Notes: generated by a model not told the origin, from the letters alone. 9,882 bases of DNA from Thermoleophilia bacterium (GCA_025928435.1 JAICJM010000153.1:1-9882), one strand, 5' to 3'. Shown: positions 1-5,788, numbered from the stretch's first letter. Made by a program: numbers and translations.

Positions 1-513
1 CTAGGCGGACAGCAGGACGCGCGCGTCGGCTCCGGCATGTCGCGGAAGGCCGCACAGGCTGCAGCCGTCAACGGTGAACGACACGTCCCTGCCGTCCACA
101 CGGCCCACGATGAGGGGCGGCGGCACGAGCATGAAGGCACATGCGCACGCGATCCCGGTCGGGTGCGCTTCGAGTCGGGCCAGGTTGCGCAACGCCCGGC
201 AGGCCGCCGCGGGGTGCTGGTAGCCGCCCCGGTCGGGATCGCATGTGAGCGTCCGCACCGCCACGAGCGCCCACTCACGCGGCCGCATATTCGAGATCCG
301 CTGCGGCCGGCACCGCGCGAGCGCCGGGCACCGCGCGGTGATCGCGGCAGGATGGCGCGCCGGAAGACCGATCGACGCGCGGATCACGACGCGCGTCCTC
401 GGCGGAGCCGGTCGGGTCGGCCGGCTCGACCGGGCCGCCCCTGATCCGCCGAAGCACGCGGCGGCGAGGAGCGCCAGGCCTGCCACACCGAGGACGCCCA
501 CCATCCATCGCAT
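1..513 (-). CDS. SSI-like (subtilisin inhibitor family) lipoprotein
   Basis: The product is 170 aa. The N-terminus is a short hydrophobic signal (residues 4-19) ending LLAAAC, so Cys20 is a probable lipidation site; the protein would be anchored on the outer face of the membrane. A Gly/Ser/Pro/Arg-rich linker follows. Residues about 80-170 resemble the Streptomyces subtilisin inhibitor family: LTCDP...HPAAAC (Cys91, Cys105), then ACACAF (Cys123, Cys125), GRVDGRDVSF and a late DGC (Cys151). These match the two disulfides, the reactive loop and the final strands of SSI. By family, it would block subtilisin-like serine proteases. Four further cysteines (62, 68, one of 123/125, and 154) exceed the four of SSI, so disulfide pairing may differ. 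The ATG at 513 is chosen because the signal peptide begins there; the frame stays open upstream to 762 but reads as low-complexity Arg/Ser and overlaps the helicase. No clear Shine-Dalgarno is visible. The family assignment rests on motif recognition only. Confidence 0.72.
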   Translation of the reverse strand: MRWMVGVLGVAGLALLAAACFGGSGAARSSRPTRPAPPRTRVVIRASIGLPARHPAAITARCPALARCRPQRISNMRPREWALVAVRTLTCDPDRGGYQHPAAACRALRNLARLEAHPTGIACACAFMLVPPPLIVGRVDGRDVSFTVDGCSLCGLPRHAGADARVLLSA

Positions 514-539
514 GCATCTGAGACAGCCGTACGCGCCGT

Positions 540-555
540 CCGGTTCCCGAACCGG
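540..555. promoter_or_regulatory. Inverted repeat, candidate operator
   Basis: CCGGTTC (540-546), two bases, then GAACCGG (549-555) form a perfect 7-2-7 inverted repeat. It lies 27 bp upstream of the lipoprotein start and about 150 bp upstream of the helicase start, in the region dividing these divergent genes. For a lipoprotein transcript starting near 513 it would overlap the -35 region, which suits a dimeric regulator. No T-run follows either arm, so a terminator is less likely. The regulatory role is inferred. Confidence 0.35.
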
Positions 556-638
556 GTCAGACCCCGAAGGGCGGCCGTTGCAGGTCTGGGACGGTTCCGT
601 CGCATGGGTTCGGAGGTCACGCCGCCCGTGCGATCCGC

Positions 639-644
639 TACACT
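639..644 (+). promoter_or_regulatory. Candidate -10 element upstream of the helicase
   Basis: TACACT matches the TAnnnT pattern of a housekeeping sigma factor -10. It would give a leader of about 55-60 nt before the ATG at 708. A -35 at the expected distance is poor (around 615-621). The same TACACT hexamer occurs upstream of the cold-shock gene at 3995-4000. A weak purine run, CAGGGA (698-703), precedes the helicase ATG and may act as its ribosome binding site. Confidence 0.35.
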
Positions 645-707
645 CATCGCAGAGCCGCTGGTGTCGCCTGGCTGGGCGCCCGTACGACCGGCGGCTGCAG
701 GGACCAG

Positions 708-3700
708 ATGACTGTTCGCTTCGAGGCCGACTCCGAGGCGGCCGCACACCGTGTCGAGGCATGGTGTGGGGAGCCGCTACTCCACGAGGGCGAGGATATC
801 GCCGTCGCGCTTGCGAGCGGAACCGTCCGCCGCCAGGCGCTCGAGGCCGCCCTCACCGAGATGGAGCGCGGACTGCCGGAGCCGAGCTTCGACTGGCGCC
901 GCGACTACTCGCTCGTGCTCGGCCTGGAGCGGGTCCTGGCCGACCCGCAGCCGCGGCTGGCCTCCGGGACGACGCTCCGACGCCACCAGGTCGACGCCCT
1001 CGCCGGCCAGCTGGCCGCGCTGATCAGCGATCTCGAGCGCGACGCCGAGCCCGAGGAGGAGGACGACGACGCCGACGAGGAGGAGCCCGAGAACGGGCTC
1101 GACCCGGTCGAGGAGCTTGTGTCCGACGCCGTCGAGGAGGACGACGACCTCGACGAGGACGATGAGGACTACGAGGACGAGGACGACGAGGAGTTCGACG
1201 ACGACGAGGAGGAGCCCGACGCGGCCGAGGACGGCGACGCGTCCGAGGCCGGCCCGCCGTCTCCCGATCCGACCCTCGCCCGCGACCCCGCGATGGCCGT
1301 CGCGCCCGACGACGAGGCGCTGAACGGCGAGGAGCAGGCGCCCGACCCGGGGGCGCGCCGCCGCTACCGGTTCAAGCATCCCACCGCCTCGGGCAAGACG
1401 ATCGCCGCAGCCGGCTTCGTGGAGGCCGCGCGCACGACCGGCGTCCTGATCCTCACCCACCGCCGCCTGCTCGTGAACCAGTTCACGAACGACCTCGGCA
1501 AGGAGGGCTACGGCGGGCGGATGCACGAGCCCGTCCTGGTCGGCGATCCCACGCCGCGGACGATGCCGCTCACGATCAACACGTACGCGTGGTTCATCAA
1601 GCACGCCGACCAGATCAAGCCGGACGTCTACGGCGTCGTCGTCTGCGACGAGGCCCACACGGCGCTCGGCGAGAAGACGTCGGCCGCCATCCGCAGCTTC
1701 GACGAGCCCGTGTACATCGGGATGACGGCCACCGATCAGCTGCTGCAGAAGCACGTCGGCGACGTCTTCCCGGCCGAGGTGGCCGACTTCCCGCTGGCCG
1801 AGGCCGTCCGCCGCGGCGTCGTCGCCCCGCTGCGCTGCATCCGCGTGCGGCCGATCGCGTCGCTGCGCCAGGTCGAGGTCGTCGGCGGCGACTTCGACCA
1901 GGGCCAGCTGGCCGCGGCCCTCGACATCGACCCGCTCAACCTGGCCGCCGCCGACCTCTACCAGAGCCGCTTCGGCGACACGCCCGGCATCGTCTACGCG
2001 GCCGGCGTCGACCACGCCGAGCGGGTGGCGGCGGCGATGCGCGCGATCAGCCTGAAGGCGCGCGCCGTCTCCGGCCGCACCCCTCCGCGCGAGCTGGCCG
2101 AGACGCTGGCGGCGTACGAGCGCGGCGAGATCAACGTGCTCGTGAACGCCCAGATCCTGGCCGAGGGCTGGAACGCGCCCCGGGCGACGGTGTGCATGCA
2201 CCTCGCGCCCACCGCCAGCCGGCGCGTCTACCAGCAGCGGGTCGGCCGCATCATGCGCCTCCACCGGCGCAAGGAGGCCGGCATCGTCGTCGACTTCGCG
2301 GAGGTCGGCGCGCCGCACTCCGAGCGGGTCGTCACCCTGCACTCGCTCCTCGACGTCGACGCCTACCGGCCCGCGGGCCTCGTCACCCCGCCGCCACCGC
2401 GGCGCCGGCGCGGCCGCCGCAAGCCGGCGAAGCCGATCGTGAAGGAAGCGCCGTGGATCGTGCCCGTCTCGGACAACCCGGAGCGGCGAGTGGCGGTAAT
2501 CGCGAACCAGTGGAAGCTCGTCGACGCCTCCAAGCTGCCGCTCGACGAGCAGCGGGCCTGGGCCGTCGTCGCCGCCCGTCAGCTGACGCCGGCCGACGTG
2601 CACACGCTCACGGAGCGGATCGTGAACCTGGCGCCCGAGGCCCGCGAGCTCTTCTTCTACACCTGCTCGGCCGAGAACCGCCACCGCAAGCTGCGGCTCT
2701 CCGGCCTCGGAGACCTGGCGACGTCGGGCCCGAGCCAGACGACCTTCGCCATGGCCTGCCGCCTGGTCGAGGCGGCGCCGACCTGGCAGCAGGACCGGGG
2801 CCAGGGCGCCCGCGTGCTCCTGCTCGCGATGGGCGACGCCAAGATCGAGGCCCCGGCCGACCGGATCGTCTCCTGGACGTGGCGGCTCGCGCGGGCCGCG
2901 CGCGACCACGAGTACCGCTACGCGGGCTCGCACATCGAGGACGGCCGCGGCCTGCTCGGGGCCGTCGCGAACGCGAAGACCGACGCGGAGCACTCCCAGG
3001 CGTGCCTGCGGGTCGCGCAGGTCGCCAAGGCGGCCCCGCTCGAGGCCGGCGCCGCGCTGCTCGCCGTTGCCTCGCCGCGCCGCGGCACCGCCGGCGAGCG
3101 CATCGTCGAGGTGGCCCGGCGGTCGCTGTCCGAGGAGCCGCTGCGGCTGGCGGCCGCGCTCGGGTCGAACATCCCGGCCCCGATGCAGCGCTCCAAGGCG
3201 GCCAAGAAGAGCAAGCGCAAGGCCGCCGGCGAGCGCGGCGAGACCGTCTCGTTCAACGGCGTCGTGGTCGGGTCGACCCCGCCCGCCGTCCCGCTGCGGC
3301 GGGTCGAGGGCGTGCCGGAGGTCGAGGTGCCGCCGCAGGTGGCGGTGCGCCTGCGCGACGACGCCGACGGCGTCATCCGCGAGCGGCTCGGGGCCGAGGC
3401 GCTGCGGTGGCGGCTGGCCGAGGACGAGCGCGTGTTCGAGACCGCCGTCGAGGTGCGTGCGGCCGCGGGCGAGACCGCCCCGCTCCAGGTGACCGTGTCC
3501 AAGCTCCTGAACGAGCCTGTGACCGACCGGGTGGCGTCGATCTCGGTCGACGGCGCCGGGCTGGTCGTCCCGCTGGAGACGCGCGAGGCCCAGGTGCTGG
3601 CCGACGACGCTGCGCGCCGCGTGCTGGCGCAGCTCAAGACGGCCGGCGTGCGCGGGCGCGTCCGGGTCGAGTTCGAGGTGACCGACGGCGAGGGCGCGGT

Positions 3701-3944
3701 GACGCGCGACTCACGGCCGGGCGCGGTGCGCAAGATCGCCCGCGGGGAGCCGGTGGGCTCCTCGCCCGAGCGGCGCGACCGGCGCCGCCGGGCGCGCGGC
3801 CGGCGCGGCCGCCGGGCCGGGGCGGAGGAGCAGGCCCGCAGGGCGGCGGTCGGCGACGCGAACGGCACCACGCCGGAGGGTGAAGCGGCCGCTCCGGCGG
3901 CCTCCGAGGGCGGCGACGTGCCCGATCGCGTGTCGGCGCTGTGA
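708..3944 (+). CDS. SF2 DEAD/DEAH-type helicase with acidic insert and basic C-terminal tail
   Basis: The product is 1078 aa. Superfamily 2 motifs are in order: a Q-like LRRHQVDAL (residues 90-98), motif I PTASGKT (225-231, Lys230), motif II DEAH (314-317), motif III-like MTATD (339-343), motif V AEGWNAP (485-491) and motif VI QQRVGRIMR (509-517, Arg514/Arg517). The ATPase core is therefore intact and resembles the type III restriction-like/XPB-like helicases. Two things are odd. Residues 112-180 contain 46 Asp/Glu, with no Lys or Arg from 112 to 191; this acidic segment separates the Q-like helix from motif I by about 130 residues, where about 30 is usual. The C-terminal half (about 580-1078) matches no domain I recognise and carries basic clusters at 565-575, 828-838 and 1022-1036 (11 Arg in 15). 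The next genes downstream encode Csp and IF-1, which suggests a role in RNA remodelling, but DNA repair is equally possible from the core alone. No methylase or specificity subunit is present, so a restriction role is not supported. Confidence 0.93.
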   Translation: MTVRFEADSEAAAHRVEAWCGEPLLHEGEDIAVALASGTVRRQALEAALTEMERGLPEPSFDWRRDYSLVLGLERVLADPQPRLASGTTLRRHQVDALAGQLAALISDLERDAEPEEEDDDADEEEPENGLDPVEELVSDAVEEDDDLDEDDEDYEDEDDEEFDDDEEEPDAAEDGDASEAGPPSPDPTLARDPAMAVAPDDEALNGEEQAPDPGARRRYRFKHPTASGKTIAAAGFVEAARTTGVLILTHRRLLVNQFTNDLGKEGYGGRMHEPVLVGDPTPRTMPLTINTYAWFIKHADQIKPDVYGVVVCDEAHTALGEKTSAAIRSFDEPVYIGMTATDQLLQKHVGDVFPAEVADFPLAEAVRRGVVAPLRCIRVRPIASLRQVEVVGGDFDQGQLAAALDIDPLNLAAADLYQSRFGDTPGIVYAAGVDHAERVAAAMRAISLKARAVSGRTPPRELAETLAAYERGEINVLVNAQILAEGWNAPRATVCMHLAPTASRRVYQQRVGRIMRLHRRKEAGIVVDFAEVGAPHSERVVTLHSLLDVDAYRPAGLVTPPPPRRRRGRRKPAKPIVKEAPWIVPVSDNPERRVAVIANQWKLVDASKLPLDEQRAWAVVAARQLTPADVHTLTERIVNLAPEARELFFYTCSAENRHRKLRLSGLGDLATSGPSQTTFAMACRLVEAAPTWQQDRGQGARVLLLAMGDAKIEAPADRIVSWTWRLARAARDHEYRYAGSHIEDGRGLLGAVANAKTDAEHSQACLRVAQVAKAAPLEAGAALLAVASPRRGTAGERIVEVARRSLSEEPLRLAAALGSNIPAPMQRSKAAKKSKRKAAGERGETVSFNGVVVGSTPPAVPLRRVEGVPEVEVPPQVAVRLRDDADGVIRERLGAEALRWRLAEDERVFETAVEVRAAAGETAPLQVTVSKLLNEPVTDRVASISVDGAGLVVPLETREAQVLADDAARRVLAQLKTAGVRGRVRVEFEVTDGEGAVTRDSRPGAVRKIARGEPVGSSPERRDRRRRARGRRGRRAGAEEQARRAAVGDANGTTPEGEAAAPAASEGGDVPDRVSAL

Positions 3945-3973
3945 CAACCCGGTAAACCCCGTTCCGCGGCTGG

Positions 3974-3987
3974 AATTGGCCGCAATT
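3974..3987. promoter_or_regulatory. Inverted repeat upstream of the cold-shock gene promoter
   Basis: AATTG (3974-3978), GCCG, CAATT (3983-3987) is a perfect 5-4-5 inverted repeat in an AT-rich patch of an otherwise very GC-rich region. It overlaps the expected -35 position for the -10 at 3995-4000, so it could be an operator or a DNA-curvature or UP-like element. Function is inferred from position only. Confidence 0.3.
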
Positions 3988-3994
3988 GTTCGGT

Positions 3995-4000
3995 TACACT
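3995..4000 (+). promoter_or_regulatory. Candidate -10 element of the csp-infA operon
   Basis: TACACT lies just after the AT-rich patch, 50 bp beyond the helicase stop. Transcription from here would start near 4007, giving a leader of about 93 nt before the cold-shock ATG. A consensus -35 is not visible at 16-18 bp. Long leaders are typical of cold-shock genes, which supports this placement. Confidence 0.45.
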
Positions 4001-4009
4001 CTGCCGCGT

Positions 4010-4028
4010 GAGTCCTGCTGTGGGACTC
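4010..4028 (+). promoter_or_regulatory. Hairpin in the csp 5' leader
   Basis: GAGTCC (4010-4015) can pair perfectly with GGACTC (4023-4028) around a 7-nt loop, at the very 5' end of the inferred transcript. Two short direct repeats surround it: CGTGAGT at 4007-4013 and 4048-4054, and TGTGGGAC at 4019-4026 and 4040-4047. These give alternative partners for the GTCC arm (4012-4015). A switchable or stabilising leader structure is possible. Whether it senses temperature is conjecture. Confidence 0.35.
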
Positions 4029-4086
4029 GTGGACGTGCGTGTGGGACCGTGAGTGCGTGACCTGCGTCGTTCCAAACTCGTCGACC

Positions 4087-4093
4087 AGGAGAG
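4087..4093 (+). promoter_or_regulatory. Shine-Dalgarno of the cold-shock gene
   Basis: AGGAGAG ends 6 nt before the ATG at 4100. It is the only strong ribosome binding site noticed in the window; the other starts have weak sites or none. It fixes the start and suggests high translation of this gene. Confidence 0.8.
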
Positions 4094-4099
4094 CGCTTC

Positions 4100-4306
4100 A
4101 TGGCTACTGGCACAGTCAAATGGTTCTCGGCTTCGAAGGGTTTCGGGTTCATCGCCCCGGAGGACGGGGGCGCCGACCTCTTCATCCACTTCTCCAACAT
4201 CTCGGGAGCCGGCTACCGGAACCTGGAGGAGGGGCAGAAGGTCGAGTTCGAGGCCCAGCAGGGCAAGAAGGGGATGGAAGCCACCAACGTGACGGTGATC
4301 GGCTAG
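4100..4306 (+). CDS. Cold-shock protein, CspA family
   Basis: The product is a 68-aa single-domain OB-fold protein, the normal length for the family. It starts [18 protein letters not shown] and has RNP1 KGFGFI (residues 13-18) and RNP2 LFIHF (27-31). The surface aromatics that stack on nucleic acid bases are present (Trp8, Phe15, Phe17, Phe28, His30, Phe31). Family members bind single-stranded RNA or DNA and melt mRNA structure in the cytoplasm; some are cold-induced and others constitutive. The ATG has a strong AGGAGAG. A leader of about 93 nt with hairpin potential precedes it, and infA follows after 4 nt, so the two are probably co-transcribed and may be translationally coupled. The exact paralogue (cspA, B, C and so on) cannot be named from sequence. 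Confidence 0.97.
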   Translation: MATGTVKWFSASKGFGFIAPEDGGADLFIHFSNISGAGYRNLEEGQKVEFEAQQGKKGMEATNVTVIG

Positions 4307-4310
4307 CCGC

Positions 4311-4529
4311 TTGGTGAAGGAAGAGACCATCGAGGTCGAGGGCGAGGTCACGGAGGCCTTGCCCAACACGATGTTCCGCGTGAAGCTGGACAACGGCCAC
4401 GAGGTGCTCGGCCACATCTCCGGCAAGATGCGGCGCTACTACATCCGCATTCTCCCGGGCGACCGGGTCAAGGTGGAGCTCTCCCCGTACGACCTGTCGC
4501 GCGGGCGGATCACCTACCGCTTCAAGTAG
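4311..4529 (+). CDS. infA: Translation initiation factor IF-1
   Basis: The product is 72 aa, the usual IF-1 length, and is one S1-like OB fold. Diagnostic segments are [46 protein letters not shown] and the ending [11 protein letters not shown]-1 binds the 30S A site during initiation and also melts RNA. The reading frame opens with TTG (4311), immediately followed by GTG (4314). TTG gives M-V-K-E-E, matching the usual MAKEE spacing; GTG gives M-K-E-E. No Shine-Dalgarno precedes either, and the csp stop is only 4 nt upstream, so translation probably depends on coupling to csp. infA normally sits among ribosomal protein genes (near map, rpmJ or rpsM). None of those is present here, so this may be a relocated or second copy. 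Confidence 0.95.
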   Translation: MVKEETIEVEGEVTEALPNTMFRVKLDNGHEVLGHISGKMRRYYIRILPGDRVKVELSPYDLSRGRITYRFK

Positions 4530-4540
4530 CGCAATGGTTT

Positions 4541-4572
4541 GGGGACAGTCCCCGGAATCGGGGACTGTCCCC
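4541..4572. repeat. REP-like double palindrome, possible bidirectional terminator (copy 1)
   Basis: GGGGACAGTCCCC (4541-4553), a 6-nt loop, then GGGGACTGTCCCC (4560-4572) form a perfect 13-bp inverted repeat. Each arm is itself a palindrome around one central base, so either one long hairpin or two short ones can form. It begins 12 nt after the infA stop and ends 15 nt before the stop of the convergent siroheme synthase gene. Only a short CTTT follows on the plus strand, so as an intrinsic terminator it is imperfect. The same unit recurs at 9846-9875, which points to a dispersed repeat family. Confidence 0.8.
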
Positions 4573-4586
4573 GCTTTCTGCGCCCT

Positions 4587-5249
4587 TCAGACCAGCGCCG
4601 ACTCGGCCTCGGCCTGGCGCTCCGCGATGAGGCGGTCGACGGCCGCGCGGTCGCCGGCGCGGAGGAGCGCGAGCGGGTCGGGATCGCCGTTCACGATCGC
4701 CTCGAAGAAGTCGCGCCGGGCCGCGAACGTCGGCAGGGTCGACTTGGCCCAGCCGCGGACCTCGTTCAGGATCGCGGCCAGGTCGGCGTGGTCATCGCCG
4801 TAGAGGTCGGCGATCTCGCGCTTCATCCGCTTCGCCAGCGCCGGGCTCGCGCCGGCGGTGGAGATGGCGATCGCGATCGGGCCGCTGCGCACGATCGCGG
4901 GCAGGATGAAGCTGCAGAGCGGCGGCACGTCGACGACGTTGCAGAGCATCGCCCGCCGTTCGGCCTCCTCGAAGACCGCGATGTTCGTCTCGGTGTCCGA
5001 CGTCGCCGCGATGGCGAGGAAATGGCCCTCGAGGTCGCCCGGCCGGAACTCGCGCTCGGTCACGTCGACGTCGCCGGACGCGGCCAGGTCGCGGACGGCG
5101 GGCGAGACGTCCCGCGCGATCACGTGCACCCGGGCGCCGCTGGTGAGCAGGCCCTCGATCTTCTCCAGGCCCACGTCGCCCGCCCCGACGACCAGGCACC
5201 GGCGCCCGGTCAGCTTCAGGCAGGCGATGTAGAACGTGGTGTCGAGCAT
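4587..5249 (-). CDS. Precorrin-2 dehydrogenase / sirohydrochlorin ferrochelatase (CysG N-terminal type)
   Basis: The product is 220 aa from the ATG at 5249. It opens MLDTTFYIACLKLTGRRC and then has the Rossmann GAGDVG (residues 22-27) that binds NAD. Next come the segment CNVVDVPPLCSF, whose Asp107 matches the catalytic Asp of the Met8p/CysG family, and STAGASPALAKRMK. By family, it oxidises precorrin-2 to sirohydrochlorin and may insert iron to make siroheme, the cofactor of sulfite and nitrite reductases. The uroporphyrinogen methyltransferase half of full CysG is absent, so this is the stand-alone form, and no methyltransferase or reductase gene is in the window. The frame continues upstream to an ATG at 5330, adding 27 residues with a CVC...C...C pattern. 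I prefer 5249 because family members begin close to it, but neither start has a Shine-Dalgarno. The gene is convergent with infA. Confidence 0.9.
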   Translation of the reverse strand: MLDTTFYIACLKLTGRRCLVVGAGDVGLEKIEGLLTSGARVHVIARDVSPAVRDLAASGDVDVTEREFRPGDLEGHFLAIAATSDTETNIAVFEEAERRAMLCNVVDVPPLCSFILPAIVRSGPIAIAISTAGASPALAKRMKREIADLYGDDHADLAAILNEVRGWAKSTLPTFAARRDFFEAIVNGDPDPLALLRAGDRAAVDRLIAERQAEAESALV

Positions 5250-5352
5250 GTCGGCGACGCAGCGCTGGTCGCAGCGCTCGAGCCGGTGCTGACACACGCA
5301 CGGCGCGCCGGTGAAAGCCTGGGCGGGCATGGATCGGATGGTACCGGCGGCC

Positions 5353-5380
5353 TTGCCGAGGCCCGGTCACCCGGTAAGAT
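5353..5380 (+). promoter_or_regulatory. Leaderless promoter of the CBS-domain gene
   Basis: TTGCCG (5353-5358), a 16-bp spacer and TAAGAT (5375-5380) form the best -35/-10 pair in the window. The -10 ends 6 bp before the GTG at 5387, so transcription should begin at or next to the start codon. With no Shine-Dalgarno, this indicates a leaderless mRNA, a common arrangement in actinobacteria. Confidence 0.6.
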
Positions 5381-5386
5381 CGCCGC

Positions 5387-5788
5387 GTGCCCTACGAGCG
5401 ATCCGAGGAAGAGTTCGTGTCGGCCGTGATGAGCGCCAACCTGCTCACCGCGGCCGCCGGCGACGCGCTCACCGACGCCGCCCACCGGATGGCCGAGCGC
5501 CGCGTCGGCGCGATCATCGTCACGGAGGGCACCCGCCTGACGGGCATCATGACCGAGCGCGATGTCCTGCGGGCGGTCGGCTCGGGCAAGATCGACGGCA
5601 CGGTCGGCGACTGGATGACGCCCCATCCCGACACCGCGCCGCCGTCGGCCACGATCGGCGAGGCGGCGGCGATGATGCTCCACGGCGGCTACCGCCACGT
5701 GCCGATCGTCGAGGGCGACCATGCCGTCGGCATCGTCTCGATCCGCGATCTGATCCGGCTGCCGAGCGAGACGCCCAGCGGCGTCTAG
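5387..5788 (+). CDS. CBS-pair domain protein
   Basis: The product is 133 aa, consisting almost only of two CBS domains in tandem (about residues 11-66 and 73-126). Each ends in the typical pattern: GIMTERDVLRAV (53-64) and GIVSIRDLIRL (115-125). GAIIV and HVPIV form the matching strands. CBS pairs bind adenosine nucleotides such as AMP, ATP or SAM in the cleft between the repeats and act as energy or metabolite sensors. No catalytic or transport domain is attached, so its partner is unknown. The GTG start is fixed by the promoter 6 bp upstream and by the SAVMSANLL strand that opens CBS1. The stop TAG shares the tetranucleotide CTAG with the stop of the convergent ABC permease, leaving no room for a terminator. 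It is transcribed divergently from the siroheme synthase gene. Confidence 0.93.
   Translation: MPYERSEEEFVSAVMSANLLTAAAGDALTDAAHRMAERRVGAIIVTEGTRLTGIMTERDVLRAVGSGKIDGTVGDWMTPHPDTAPPSATIGEAAAMMLHGGYRHVPIVEGDHAVGIVSIRDLIRLPSETPSGV

Noticed and set aside
514..762. Upstream extension of the lipoprotein frame to 762
   Set aside because: It would place 83 Arg/Ser-rich residues before a clear lipoprotein signal peptide and overlap the helicase start.
1041..1247. GAG/GAC-rich stretch as a DNA tandem repeat or frameshifted region
   Set aside because: The frame stays open with helicase motifs on both sides, and the codons vary (gag, gac, gat) without a fixed period, so it is a coding acidic segment rather than a microsatellite.
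777..2993. Long minus-strand open frame (738 codons) opposite the helicase
   Set aside because: It is a GC-skew shadow: the plus frame has full SF2 motifs, while this one is Arg/Val/Leu/Asp-rich low complexity with poly-Val/Leu opposite the acidic segment and no recognisable domain.
1589..3883. Plus-strand frame of 764 codons inside the helicase
   Set aside because: It is Arg/Ala/Gly/Pro-rich, the typical off-frame product of GC-rich DNA, and lies wholly within the supported gene.
708..3944. Helicase as part of a restriction or anti-phage system
   Set aside because: The core resembles ResIII-type helicases, but no methylase, nuclease, specificity or other defence gene is nearby; the neighbours are housekeeping genes.
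2918..4426. Minus-strand frame of 502 codons across the helicase 3' end, csp and infA
   Set aside because: It runs antisense to three well-supported genes, is Ser/Thr/Arg/Pro-rich with no domain, and would cross the csp promoter.
4539..5429. Plus-strand frame of 296 codons opposite the siroheme synthase
   Set aside because: It starts within the palindromic repeat and is antisense to a clear Rossmann enzyme; there is no domain of its own.
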